A stretch of 64,000 nucleotides of DNA, taken from Streptomyces iconiensis. GTDB taxonomy: Bacteria > Actinomycetota > Actinomycetes > Streptomycetales > Streptomycetaceae. The stretch lies in assembly GCF_028657195.3 (NCBI RefSeq), contig NZ_JANCPR020000011.1, positions 62,001 to 126,000 on the forward strand, given 5' to 3'. Positions 31,573-38,922 of this stretch are shown piece after piece. The notes under the pieces were generated by a model. That model did not search any database. It saw only the letters and a list, made by a program, of their open reading frames with translations, and was not told the DNA's origin. The position numbers and the translations under genes were made by a program. Within the stretch, counting starts at the first letter, position 1. The number at the start of each line of letters is the position of its first letter.

Positions 31573-32661
31573 TCAGCCCCTGACGCGCTCGCGGATCCAG
31601 ACGCCGGCTTCCTTCAGTACGCCGGCCCCTGTCCACTCGTCGCCGTCGCACGTGCCCGTCTTGAAGACGGCGCCCGAGCGGTCGTCGTCGGAGTAGTTCC
31701 AGTTGGTCCAGGAGATGTTCTTCTCCTTCATCAGGTCCAGGTACTTCTGCGACATCGCGAAGTCGTTCGCTCCCTCGCCCGCCGAGTTCTGGGTACCGAA
31801 CTCGGTCACGAATACCGGCAGTTCGTCGGCCGCGCGGGACAGCGTCCGCAGGTACTCGTCGCCGTGCGAGGCGGCGTAGAAGTGGAAGGTGTACATGATG
31901 TTCCCGGCGTCGACGGGGTTCTCGACGACCTCTCGCTCATCGGCGCCGTCCGAGACGCCGAAGGAGGACCAGGCACGGGTGCCGACGAGGGCGACACCGT
32001 CGGGGTCGTGCCGCCGGATGACGGGAATGACCTCCTCCGCGTACGACTTGATGTCGGCCCACTCGACGCCGTTGGGTTCGTTGGCGATCTCGTAGAAGAC
32101 GTTCGGCTGGTCCGCGTACTTCTTCGCCATGTCGGTGAAGAACTTCTTGGCCAGCTCCGTGTTGGCGTTGGGGTCGCCAGGGGTGAGCTGGTGCCAGTCG
32201 ATGACGGCGTACATCCCGCGCTCGATGGCCTGGTCCACGATGCGCTGCGCGAGTTTCGTGAACTTCTCCGGGTCGGTCTCGTAGCCGTCCTCCTGCACAT
32301 AGGTGGACACCCGCAGCACATCGGCGCCCCAGTCCTGTGCGAGCGCGTCGAGGGAGCCGTCGGTCACGCACTGCGCGTACCACTGCGTTCCGTGTGTGCT
32401 CATGCCCCGGAGCTGGACGGCCTTCCCGTCCTCGTTGCACAGCCGTTCGTCGCAGACCTTGAGCTTGCCGTTGCGCGCGACGGCTGACCCGGCGGGCGCG
32501 GCCGGGGTGGCCGCCTGTCCGCGCGCCCCGCCGCCCTCACCCGCGCTGGCGGTGAAGTACGGCTGGAGCACCAGGAGCAGGGCCGCCGCGAGCGCGCCCG
32601 CGAGGACGACCCAGGGCAGACGCCGGCGCGTTAAAGCGTGCGAGGGAGAGGAGCGCGGCAT
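31573..32661 (-). CDS. Secreted endo-1,4-beta-glucanase (cellulase), GH5
   Basis: The 362-residue protein has an N-terminal membrane/signal segment (LPWVVLAGALAAALLLVLQ), an Ala/Gly linker and a GH5 (subfamily 2-like) barrel. The acid/base is Glu195 in YEIANEPNG and the nucleophile Glu287 in VFVTEFGTQ. IDWHQLTPGD and NWNYSDD are also typical. It cleaves internal beta-1,4-glucan bonds. No carbohydrate-binding module is present, and the N-terminus may remain a membrane anchor. The start at 32661 follows AGGAGG. Upstream lies a 16-bp tandem repeat, then the polysaccharide-lyase-like gene on the same strand. Confidence 0.92.
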   Translation of the reverse strand: MPRSSPSHALTRRRLPWVVLAGALAAALLLVLQPYFTASAGEGGGARGQAATPAAPAGSAVARNGKLKVCDERLCNEDGKAVQLRGMSTHGTQWYAQCVTDGSLDALAQDWGADVLRVSTYVQEDGYETDPEKFTKLAQRIVDQAIERGMYAVIDWHQLTPGDPNANTELAKKFFTDMAKKYADQPNVFYEIANEPNGVEWADIKSYAEEVIPVIRRHDPDGVALVGTRAWSSFGVSDGADEREVVENPVDAGNIMYTFHFYAASHGDEYLRTLSRAADELPVFVTEFGTQNSAGEGANDFAMSQKYLDLMKEKNISWTNWNYSDDDRSGAVFKTGTCDGDEWTGAGVLKEAGVWIRERVRG

Positions 32662-32675
32662 GGGGGTGCCTCCTG

Positions 32676-32738
32676 TCTCGGTGGGGGGTCTTCTCGGTGG
32701 GGGGTCTTCTCGGTGGGGGTTCTTCTCAGTGGGGTTCT
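32676..32738. repeat. 16-bp degenerate tandem repeat in the cellulase upstream region
   Basis: TCTCGGTGGGGGGTCT occurs perfectly at 32676-32691 and 32692-32707, with one change at 32708-32723 and a 15-bp variant at 32724-32738. It lies directly upstream of the cellulase ribosome site and has regular G-runs on the plus strand. Confidence 0.9.
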
Positions 32739-32863
32739 TCTTGAGGGCTTCTCTGGGGGCGTGGGGAGTGTGCCGCCGGCAGGAGATGTGGGTTCGTACC
32801 GGGCCGCTGGGACGCGTCGGGAACGGGCGGGGTGTACGGGTGGATGCGATCCGGTGCGGTGGC

Positions 32864-33751
32864 TCAGGGCGCCACGTCGTCGTAACTGCCGCCGACCTTC
32901 GCGCTGTTGAGGTACGCGGTGGCGGGGCCCTTGACACCGTCGGAGCGGTAGACGCCCCACTTGTCGGTCACCCAGTCCGCGCGCAGGGTCGCGCCCTTGA
33001 ACGAGTTGGCGCCCTTGAGCTGCTGCTTCTCTCCGTTGACCCAGAACTCGACCTTGCCCTTGTCCGGGTCGGAGGAGATGGTGAGGCCGACGACGAAGTC
33101 GTACCAGTGGCCGGTCTTCAGGCCGGTGTTCCACAGCTCGGTGGTCTTCAGGTCCGGGTCGCTGTATTCGAGGTCGACGGTGCCGTTGCCCCGGGCCCGC
33201 AGGGACAGCGGTGGGGTCGCGGCGCCGCTGCCGTAGTCCTTGAGCTGCCAGAGCGCGACCCAGTTCTTCCCGGCCGTGGGCAGCGGGTCCCACAGGGACC
33301 GCCAGCCGACATGGACGGTGTCGCCTTCCTGGAAGCGCAGCCGTTCGCCGTCCGGTGTGCGGTGACCACGCGTCTCGACGCGTACGCGTTCGTCCGGGTC
33401 GGTCTTCTCGCCCGAGGTGTGGAGCTTGTACGTCCTGCCGTGACGGCCCGCCGGATCGTCGACGACGCTGATCTCGCCGGGCTTTGTCTCCACGCCCTCG
33501 AACACCTTGGTACCGCGCGCCGGATCGGCCTCCCACTGCGCTGCCTGGGCCCGTGGAGACCGGATCCCGGAAGAACCGGCCGACTCCTGTCCGGGCTTTT
33601 CGGGGGAGGCCGAGGCGTTCCAGGTGCCGAGCGCCGCGAGGGATGTGGTGGCGGCAACTCCCGCCAGGAGCAGGGACTTCCGGCGCCTGCGCGGCGTGCG
33701 GTGTGGGGGTGTGCCGGTCACGGCGGCCGTGGCCCTGGGGTCCGTTCGCAT
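32864..33751 (-). CDS. Secreted polysaccharide-lyase-like jelly-roll protein
   Basis: The 295-residue precursor has a basic N-region with an arginine cluster (PRRRRKSLLLAGVAATTSLAA), possibly Tat-routed. The rest is a beta-rich domain resembling the heparin-lyase-I/PL13-PL20 group: RVRVETRGHRTPDGERLRFQEGD, VHVGWRSLWDP, WVALWQLKDYG, GHWYDFVVGLTISSDP, VEFWVNGEKQ and a terminal PATAYLNSAKVG. Lyases of this fold cleave uronic-acid glycans by elimination, though some members act on glucuronan or have no known activity. The ATG at 33751 is preceded by GGAGATCCGAG. It is divergent from matB with a palindrome-rich spacer. Confidence 0.75.
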   Translation of the reverse strand: MRTDPRATAAVTGTPPHRTPRRRRKSLLLAGVAATTSLAALGTWNASASPEKPGQESAGSSGIRSPRAQAAQWEADPARGTKVFEGVETKPGEISVVDDPAGRHGRTYKLHTSGEKTDPDERVRVETRGHRTPDGERLRFQEGDTVHVGWRSLWDPLPTAGKNWVALWQLKDYGSGAATPPLSLRARGNGTVDLEYSDPDLKTTELWNTGLKTGHWYDFVVGLTISSDPDKGKVEFWVNGEKQQLKGANSFKGATLRADWVTDKWGVYRSDGVKGPATAYLNSAKVGGSYDDVAP

Positions 33752-33806
33752 CTCGGATCTCCGATTGTGGGGGACATGACACCCCATAGAAGAGGTGGGG
33801 GTGGCG

Positions 33807-33858
33807 GGAAAGTTAGGGTTGTTTCCTATTGCCGTCAAGGGCAACAGGAAACTTTCCT
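33807..33858. promoter_or_regulatory. Interleaved palindromes in the lyase-matB divergent spacer
   Basis: GTTTCCTATTGCC (33821-33833) is nearly complementary to GGCAACAGGAAAC (33840-33852). GGAAAGTT (33807-33814) complements AACTTTCC (33850-33857). AGGAAACTTTCCT (33846-33858) is itself a palindrome about a central C. This gives several GGAAA half-sites in 52 bases. Confidence 0.65.
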
Positions 33859-33948
33859 TACTTTCTCCTCGCCTCCTCCCTACCCGAACCGGGGGAACCG
33901 GGTGAGATGCTGGCGGCCCAGAGGCGAGAGATCACAAAGGAGTCCCGG

Positions 33949-35421
33949 GTGTCCCTGCTCTTCCCCGCGTTGCACACGGCGTCCTCGCACACCGCGTTGC
34001 GCTTCGGCGACCGAGCACTGAGTTATCACCAGCTCGCCGCCGCGGCGAGCAGCCTGGCAGCGCGGCTCGACCCGGCCTCACGCGTCGCCGTCTGGGCGAC
34101 CTCCGGCCCCGAGACGGCCGTCGCCGTGGTCGCCGCGCTCCTGGCCGGTGTGCCCGCCGTGCCGGTGAACCCGAAGAGCGGCGAGAGCGAGCTGGCGCAC
34201 ATCATCGGCGACAGCGGCCCCTCACTGTTGCTGGCCGAGCCCGGGGCCCCGCTCCCCGAACCGCTCGCCGGACTGCCCCGCATCGAGACCGACCTGACGG
34301 ACGACGAGGGGGGCGCCGACCCGGGCTCCGCCTGGAGGCTGCCGCCGGAGCCGAACGCGGGGAGCGCCGCGCTCATCGTCTACACCTCGGGAACGACCGG
34401 CCCGCCCAAGGGCGTCGTCCTCTCGCGCCGGGCGATCTCCAGCAACCTGGACGCGCTGGAGGACGCGTGGCAATGGACGGCCGACGACGTGCTCGTACAC
34501 GCGTTGCCCCTCTTCCACGTCCACGGCCTGGTACTCGGCCTGCTCGGACCGCTGCGGCGCGGCGGAACGCTGCGCCACCTGGGGCACTTCACCCCGGAGG
34601 GTGTGACGGCCGAACTGTCCAGCGGCGGCACGATGCTGTTCGGGGTGCCGACGATGTACCACCGGCTCGCCGAAGCCTGCGGGAGCGACCCGGACCTCGT
34701 CGCCGCGCTGGCCGGTGCGCGCGTCCTGGTGTCCGGCTCGGCCGCGCTGCCCGCGCACGACCACGAGCGCCTCACGGCCGCGACGGGCAAGCGCGTCATC
34801 GAGCGCTACGGCATGACCGAGACGCTGATGAACACCAGCGTGCGCGTGGACGGCGAGGACATCTCACCGCCCGGCACGGTAGGCGTGCCCCTGCGTGACG
34901 TGGACATCCGGTTGATGGACGACACCGGCGAGCGCGTTGCGGCCGAGGACACCGAAACGGTCGGCGAACTCCAGGTGCGCGGCCCGAACTTGTTCACCGA
35001 GTACCTCAACCGTCCCGACGCCACGAGCGAGGCGTTCGACGGCGGCTGGTTCCGTACGGGCGACATGGCGACACGGGCGACCGGCGGCTCCTTCCGTATC
35101 GTCGGCCGCAGGGCCACCGACCTGATCAAGAGCGGCGGCTTCAAGATCGGCGCCGGGGAGATCGAGAACGTCCTCCTCGGGCATCCCATGGTCGCCGAGG
35201 TCGCCGTCACCGGCGAGCCCGACGACGACCTCGGCGAACGCGTCGTCGCCTGGATCGTGCCCGTCCACCCTCAGTCGCCGCCCGCCGAGCGCGAGTTGGC
35301 CGACATGGTCGCCGGCCAGCTCGCCCCGCACAAGCGTCCGCGCGTGGTGCGCTACCTTGACGCGCTGCCCCGTAACGACATGGGCAAGATCCTCAAGCGG
35401 GACCTCCCCGAAGGGGGCTGA
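33949..35421 (+). CDS. matB: Malonyl-CoA synthetase (MatB-like)
   Basis: The 490-residue adenylate-forming enzyme makes malonyl-CoA (and often methylmalonyl-CoA) from the free diacid, ATP and CoA. The N-terminus SLLFPALHTASSHTALRFGDR, then PVNPKSGESELAHI, the AMP loop VYTSGTTGPPKGVV, ALPLFHVHGLVLG, RYGMTETLMNTS and the C-terminal NDMGKILKRDL closely match Streptomyces MatB as I recall it. GTG 33949 is chosen because AAAGGAG precedes it and the family N-terminus starts there. It could supply extender units for polyketide synthesis, for example by the type III PKS at 57586 (inference). Confidence 0.9.
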   Translation: MSLLFPALHTASSHTALRFGDRALSYHQLAAAASSLAARLDPASRVAVWATSGPETAVAVVAALLAGVPAVPVNPKSGESELAHIIGDSGPSLLLAEPGAPLPEPLAGLPRIETDLTDDEGGADPGSAWRLPPEPNAGSAALIVYTSGTTGPPKGVVLSRRAISSNLDALEDAWQWTADDVLVHALPLFHVHGLVLGLLGPLRRGGTLRHLGHFTPEGVTAELSSGGTMLFGVPTMYHRLAEACGSDPDLVAALAGARVLVSGSAALPAHDHERLTAATGKRVIERYGMTETLMNTSVRVDGEDISPPGTVGVPLRDVDIRLMDDTGERVAAEDTETVGELQVRGPNLFTEYLNRPDATSEAFDGGWFRTGDMATRATGGSFRIVGRRATDLIKSGGFKIGAGEIENVLLGHPMVAEVAVTGEPDDDLGERVVAWIVPVHPQSPPAERELADMVAGQLAPHKRPRVVRYLDALPRNDMGKILKRDLPEGG

Positions 35422-35433
35422 CAGGGCCCCGGC

Positions 35434-36438
35434 TCAGGTCGCCGCGAGGCCGGCCGCACGGGCGAGGCGGCGGTAGGAGTCGAGGCGGTCGGCCGGGTCA
35501 TGGGTGTTGAGGGTCAGCAACACCTCGTCGGCGCCCGTACGTTCGACCAGCCCGGCGAGCGCTGCGGTCACCTCCCCCGCCGTACCGTGCAGCTGAGTCC
35601 CCCGCGCGTCCTCGAAAGCGGCGCGCTCCTTCGCCGTCATGTCGCGCGCCAGGACGTCCCCGCTGGGAACGAGCGGTGCGAACGAGCCACGGGTGCGGGA
35701 AACCGCCGTCGACCACGCCTCGGGGATCTGCAGCAGCTCCGCCGCCTCCGAGGTGGCGGCCACGGCCGCGTTCACCGCGAGGACGACATAGGGCTTCGTC
35801 CCGTCGGAGCCCGGCACGAACGCCTCGCGGTAGCCGTCGACCGCCTCACGCGTACGGCGCTCGTCGCGCGAGGCGCCGATCACCAGCGGAAGCCCGTGCT
35901 CGGCCGCGATGCCCGCGCCCGCGCCGACGGCCAGGACGAACGCGGGTACGCGCAGCCCGTCCGCCGGGCGGGCCCGCACGGGTCCCGTACCGGTGAAGTA
36001 GCCGAGCAGCTCGGTGATCTGCTCGCTGAAGTCCTCGGCGGCGTCCTTGTCTACGCGCAGCGCCTTGCGCACACCGTCGGTGAAGCCCACCGAGCGCCCC
36101 AGACCCATGTCGATGCGGTCGGGAAAGAGGGACTCCAGGACCCCGAACTGTTCGGCCACCACGAGCGGCTGGTGGTTCGGCAGCATCACACCTCCGGTGC
36201 CCACCCGGATACGGGAGGTGGCCGAGGCGACGGCCGCTGCGAGCACGGTCGGGGCCGAGCCCGCGATGCCGGGGACCGCGTGGTGCTCGGAGACCCAGAA
36301 ACGCCGGTAACCGAGCTGCTCCACCTCCCGCGCGAAGCGCACCGTCTCGCGCAACGCCTGCCCGGGGTGCTCGCCCTCACGGGCGAGAGAGCGGTCGAGG
36401 ACGGAAAGATGTGCGGGGAATCCGGCTGGTGAGATCAC
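35434..36438 (-). CDS. LLM-class flavin-dependent oxidoreductase
   Basis: The 334-residue protein belongs to the luciferase-like monooxygenase superfamily, MsnO8/YhbW-like. It has FAREVEQLGYRRFWVSEHHAVPG, RVGTGGVMLPNHQPLVVAEQFG, RIDMGLGRSVG and ADEVLLTLNTHDPADRLDSYRRLA. Such enzymes use FMN or F420, and which one cannot be told here. The substrate is unknown. It is convergent with matB with only 12 bases between stops. GTG 36438 is the start with an AAAGG just upstream; spacing is short, so the start is tentative. Confidence 0.9.
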   Translation of the reverse strand: MISPAGFPAHLSVLDRSLAREGEHPGQALRETVRFAREVEQLGYRRFWVSEHHAVPGIAGSAPTVLAAAVASATSRIRVGTGGVMLPNHQPLVVAEQFGVLESLFPDRIDMGLGRSVGFTDGVRKALRVDKDAAEDFSEQITELLGYFTGTGPVRARPADGLRVPAFVLAVGAGAGIAAEHGLPLVIGASRDERRTREAVDGYREAFVPGSDGTKPYVVLAVNAAVAATSEAAELLQIPEAWSTAVSRTRGSFAPLVPSGDVLARDMTAKERAAFEDARGTQLHGTAGEVTAALAGLVERTGADEVLLTLNTHDPADRLDSYRRLARAAGLAAT

Positions 36439-36518
36439 CTTTGTTCCAACGCCTGTGCGGGCTCAGGATTCCCGGCCTGCGCGTCGTCGTCCAGCGCCTA
36501 CGCGTCGTCCGCCGGCGC

Positions 36519-37184
36519 CTACGCTTCGTCGTCCAGCAGTCCGGCATCGTGCGCGAGCAGCGCGATCTGTACGCGGTTGTTGAGACCGAGCTTCGTGAGG
36601 ATGCGCGACACATGCGTCTTGACCGTCGGAAGGCTCATGTAGAGCCCCGCCGCGATCTCGGCGTTCGACTGCCCGCGCCCGACAGCCAGGGCGACCTCAC
36701 GCTCCCGCTCCCCCAGGCCGGAGAGCACCCCCCGTGCACGGGTACGCCGGTCGTCACGGCCCGCCGGGGTCACATGCTGGATCAGCTGCCGGGTGACGGC
36801 CGGCGAGAGCACCGGGTCACCGGCCGCCACCTTGCGCACGGCGGCGACGATGTCGGCGGGCGGTGTGTCCTTCAGCAGGAACCCGGCGGCGCCGGCACGC
36901 AGCGCCCGCAGTACGTGCGTATCGGCGTGGAAGGTGGTCAGCACGACGACCTCGGGCGGCTCCGGCCTGGCCCGCAGCATCTCGGTAGCCGTCAGGCCGT
37001 CCATGGTCGGCATCCGGATGTCCATGAGGATCACATCCGGACGCAGCTCGGCCACGAGCGGTGGCACCTGCCCTCCGTCGGCCGCCTCACCGACGATCTC
37101 GATGTCGGCCAGTCCGTCGAGCATGAGCCGGAGCCCGGCACGGACAAGCGCGTCGTCGTCGACAAGGAGCACACGGATGGTCAT
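36519..37184 (-). CDS. NarL/LuxR-family response regulator (orphan)
   Basis: The 221-residue protein has a receiver domain with the acidic pocket DDD near residue 9, phospho-Asp in VILMDIRMPTMDG, and Lys in GFLLKDTPP. A LuxR helix-turn-helix follows (LGEREREVALAVGRGQSNAEIAAGLYMSLPTVKTH). It would be activated by a histidine kinase, but no kinase gene is adjacent, so it is an orphan here. ATG 37184 gives the standard MTIRVLLVDDD start. Degenerate copies of its C-terminal codons follow the stop. Confidence 0.93.
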   Translation of the reverse strand: MTIRVLLVDDDALVRAGLRLMLDGLADIEIVGEAADGGQVPPLVAELRPDVILMDIRMPTMDGLTATEMLRARPEPPEVVVLTTFHADTHVLRALRAGAAGFLLKDTPPADIVAAVRKVAAGDPVLSPAVTRQLIQHVTPAGRDDRRTRARGVLSGLGEREREVALAVGRGQSNAEIAAGLYMSLPTVKTHVSRILTKLGLNNRVQIALLAHDAGLLDDEA

Positions 37185-37380
37185 GCGCCTACGGTAACCA
37201 GGCCCTGCACCGGGTGACCGGCCACGGTCACGGGACCCCGCCTCGGGGCCTGAGACCAGGGCCTGGAGACGCGGGCTCGGGCCCGGACTCGGGCTCGGCG
37301 CTAAGGGATCAGGGCTCGGGGCTCCGAAGGGGCTCCGGACCAGGGGCTCCGAACCAGGGGCTGGGCGGGTGGTCCGGCGC

Positions 37381-38802
37381 TCAGGAACCGGTGGCTGTGG
37401 GGGTGGAGGCGGAGGCAGAGGCGACGGGTGTGTCCCAGTCGATGCGGTAGTGGAGCAGCCAGTCCGCGCCCTCCGGTACCCGCACGCCCTCGGTCTTCCG
37501 TGAGGGTGCCAGTGACTCGGCCGCTGCCGAACCACCCGCGCCCGCCGAACCCTCAGCACCTACCGAGCCCTCAGCACCTGGCGAACCGTCAGCACTTGCC
37601 GAGCCCTCATCACCCGGCGAGCCGACAGCACCCGCCGAACCGTCCGCGCTCTGCGGACGGTTGTTCCCCCGTCCCCGCGCTGCGCTGGGGACGGCCCTGT
37701 CGTTGATACGGGCGCTGCGCTCGACCACGGCCTCGACCCGCTCGCGCCGCAACTCCTCGTACGCGGCGAACGCCTCGCCGGGCGACGGCAGATCGCGCAG
37801 GCACTTCGCGAGCACGACGCTGTCCTCGATCGCCATCGAGGCGCCCTGCGCCGCGTTGGGTGCTGCCGCGTGCGCCGCGTCCCCGAGAACGACCATGGGC
37901 CCCCGGGACCAGACGGGAGTGCGGGCGACGTCATAGGCGTTGCTGGTGAAGATCCCGTCCCCTGTGGCACGGACGATGTCGGCAGCGGGCGAGGCGTCCT
38001 CGGCGAAGAGCGCCGCGACGTGCTCGCGCCAACGCGCGTTCCGCTCGGGCGTGTCCGTCGCCAGTCGGTCCTTGGAGAGTTCCGGCCCCGGGGTGTTGGC
38101 GAACCACCAGACCTCCCCATCGGGTGCCGTTGTGCAGCCGAGGAAGGCACGCCTCCCCTGGATCATCCGGTAGGTACCCTGCGCGGGCGCCGCTTCGGGC
38201 GGCATCCCCGCGGCCCAGCCGCACACGGTGATCTGGCCGGTGTGACGGGGTGACGGCGCGTCGGGGTCGATGAGTGAACGGGTCATGGAGTGGAGGCCGT
38301 CGGCGCCGACGAGCAGATCGCCCTCGGCGGCCGTACCGTCGCCGAAGCGTGCGCGCACCCGCCCGTCCTCGGTCGTTTCGGCCGCGACCAGGCGCTTGCC
38401 GTGCTCGATGGTGATGCCCCGCCGCGCGGCCTCGTCGTGCAGCGCGCGGTAGAGGGTGGCGCGGCGCAGCGTGCGCGGGCCGAGGAGCTTGCGTCCGCCG
38501 GCAGCCCCCTCGGCTCCCTCAGCCGCTTCGCCGCCGGAGACCGGCCGCGTGCCGAGGCTGTCGCCCGTGTGGGAGAGCGTCTCGATGCGCTCCGCGGGGA
38601 AGGACACGTCCAGCACCGGCTGATGTGCGCCGATGGTGCGCAGCGCCTCCAGCCCGTTGTGGAAGAGGACGAGAAACGCCCCCACGTCGTCGGCGCCTGA
38701 CGGGTATGCCTCGTAGACGGTCGAGCTGATTCCGGCCCTGTGCAGTGACATCGCGGTGACGGCTCCCGCGATGCCGCCGCCGGCGATGAGGACATGGGTC
38801 AT
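37381..38802 (-). CDS. FAD-dependent aromatic-type monooxygenase
   Basis: The 473-residue flavoprotein is of the PHBH-like class. The N-terminal dinucleotide motif is GGGIAGAVTAMSLHRAG, then DG motif LLVGADGLHS, and the FAD/ribose motif VVLGDAAHAAAPNAAQGASMAIEDS. Substrate is unknown. Residues about 380-425 are an in-frame Gly-Ser-Ala repeat (18-bp units) not expected in the family, before a conserved-looking C-terminus (LLHYRIDWDTPV). ATG 38802 follows GGGAGGCGAA. Upstream lie two direct repeats of AAGGTGAGAC. Confidence 0.9.
   Translation of the reverse strand: MTHVLIAGGGIAGAVTAMSLHRAGISSTVYEAYPSGADDVGAFLVLFHNGLEALRTIGAHQPVLDVSFPAERIETLSHTGDSLGTRPVSGGEAAEGAEGAAGGRKLLGPRTLRRATLYRALHDEAARRGITIEHGKRLVAAETTEDGRVRARFGDGTAAEGDLLVGADGLHSMTRSLIDPDAPSPRHTGQITVCGWAAGMPPEAAPAQGTYRMIQGRRAFLGCTTAPDGEVWWFANTPGPELSKDRLATDTPERNARWREHVAALFAEDASPAADIVRATGDGIFTSNAYDVARTPVWSRGPMVVLGDAAHAAAPNAAQGASMAIEDSVVLAKCLRDLPSPGEAFAAYEELRRERVEAVVERSARINDRAVPSAARGRGNNRPQSADGSAGAVGSPGDEGSASADGSPGAEGSVGAEGSAGAGGSAAAESLAPSRKTEGVRVPEGADWLLHYRIDWDTPVASASASTPTATGS
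37529..37654 (-). repeat. 18-bp in-frame tandem repeat in the monooxygenase gene
   Basis: Seven degenerate 18-base units, for example GAGCCCTCAGCACCTGGC at 37565-37582 on the plus strand, encode six-residue Gly/Ser/Ala/Glu blocks near the protein C-terminus. Confidence 0.85.
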
Positions 38803-38853
38803 TTCGCCTCCCGGTCCGTTCCGTCCCGTCGGCGTCACCGCATGGACGTGTCG

Positions 38854-38882
38854 GTCTCACCTTGCTGGACATGTCTCACCTT
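38854..38882 (-). promoter_or_regulatory. Direct repeat upstream of the monooxygenase gene
   Basis: On the minus strand AAGGTGAGAC occurs twice with a 19-base period (plus-strand positions 38854-38863 and 38873-38882). The outer copy reads TAAGGT, which could be a -10 element. A regulator-binding site is likely; none of the neighbours is an obvious partner. Confidence 0.5.
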
Positions 38883-38922
38883 ACGGACGGCCACAGGGCT
38901 CCCGGGGTTGCCCGGTGGGCTC

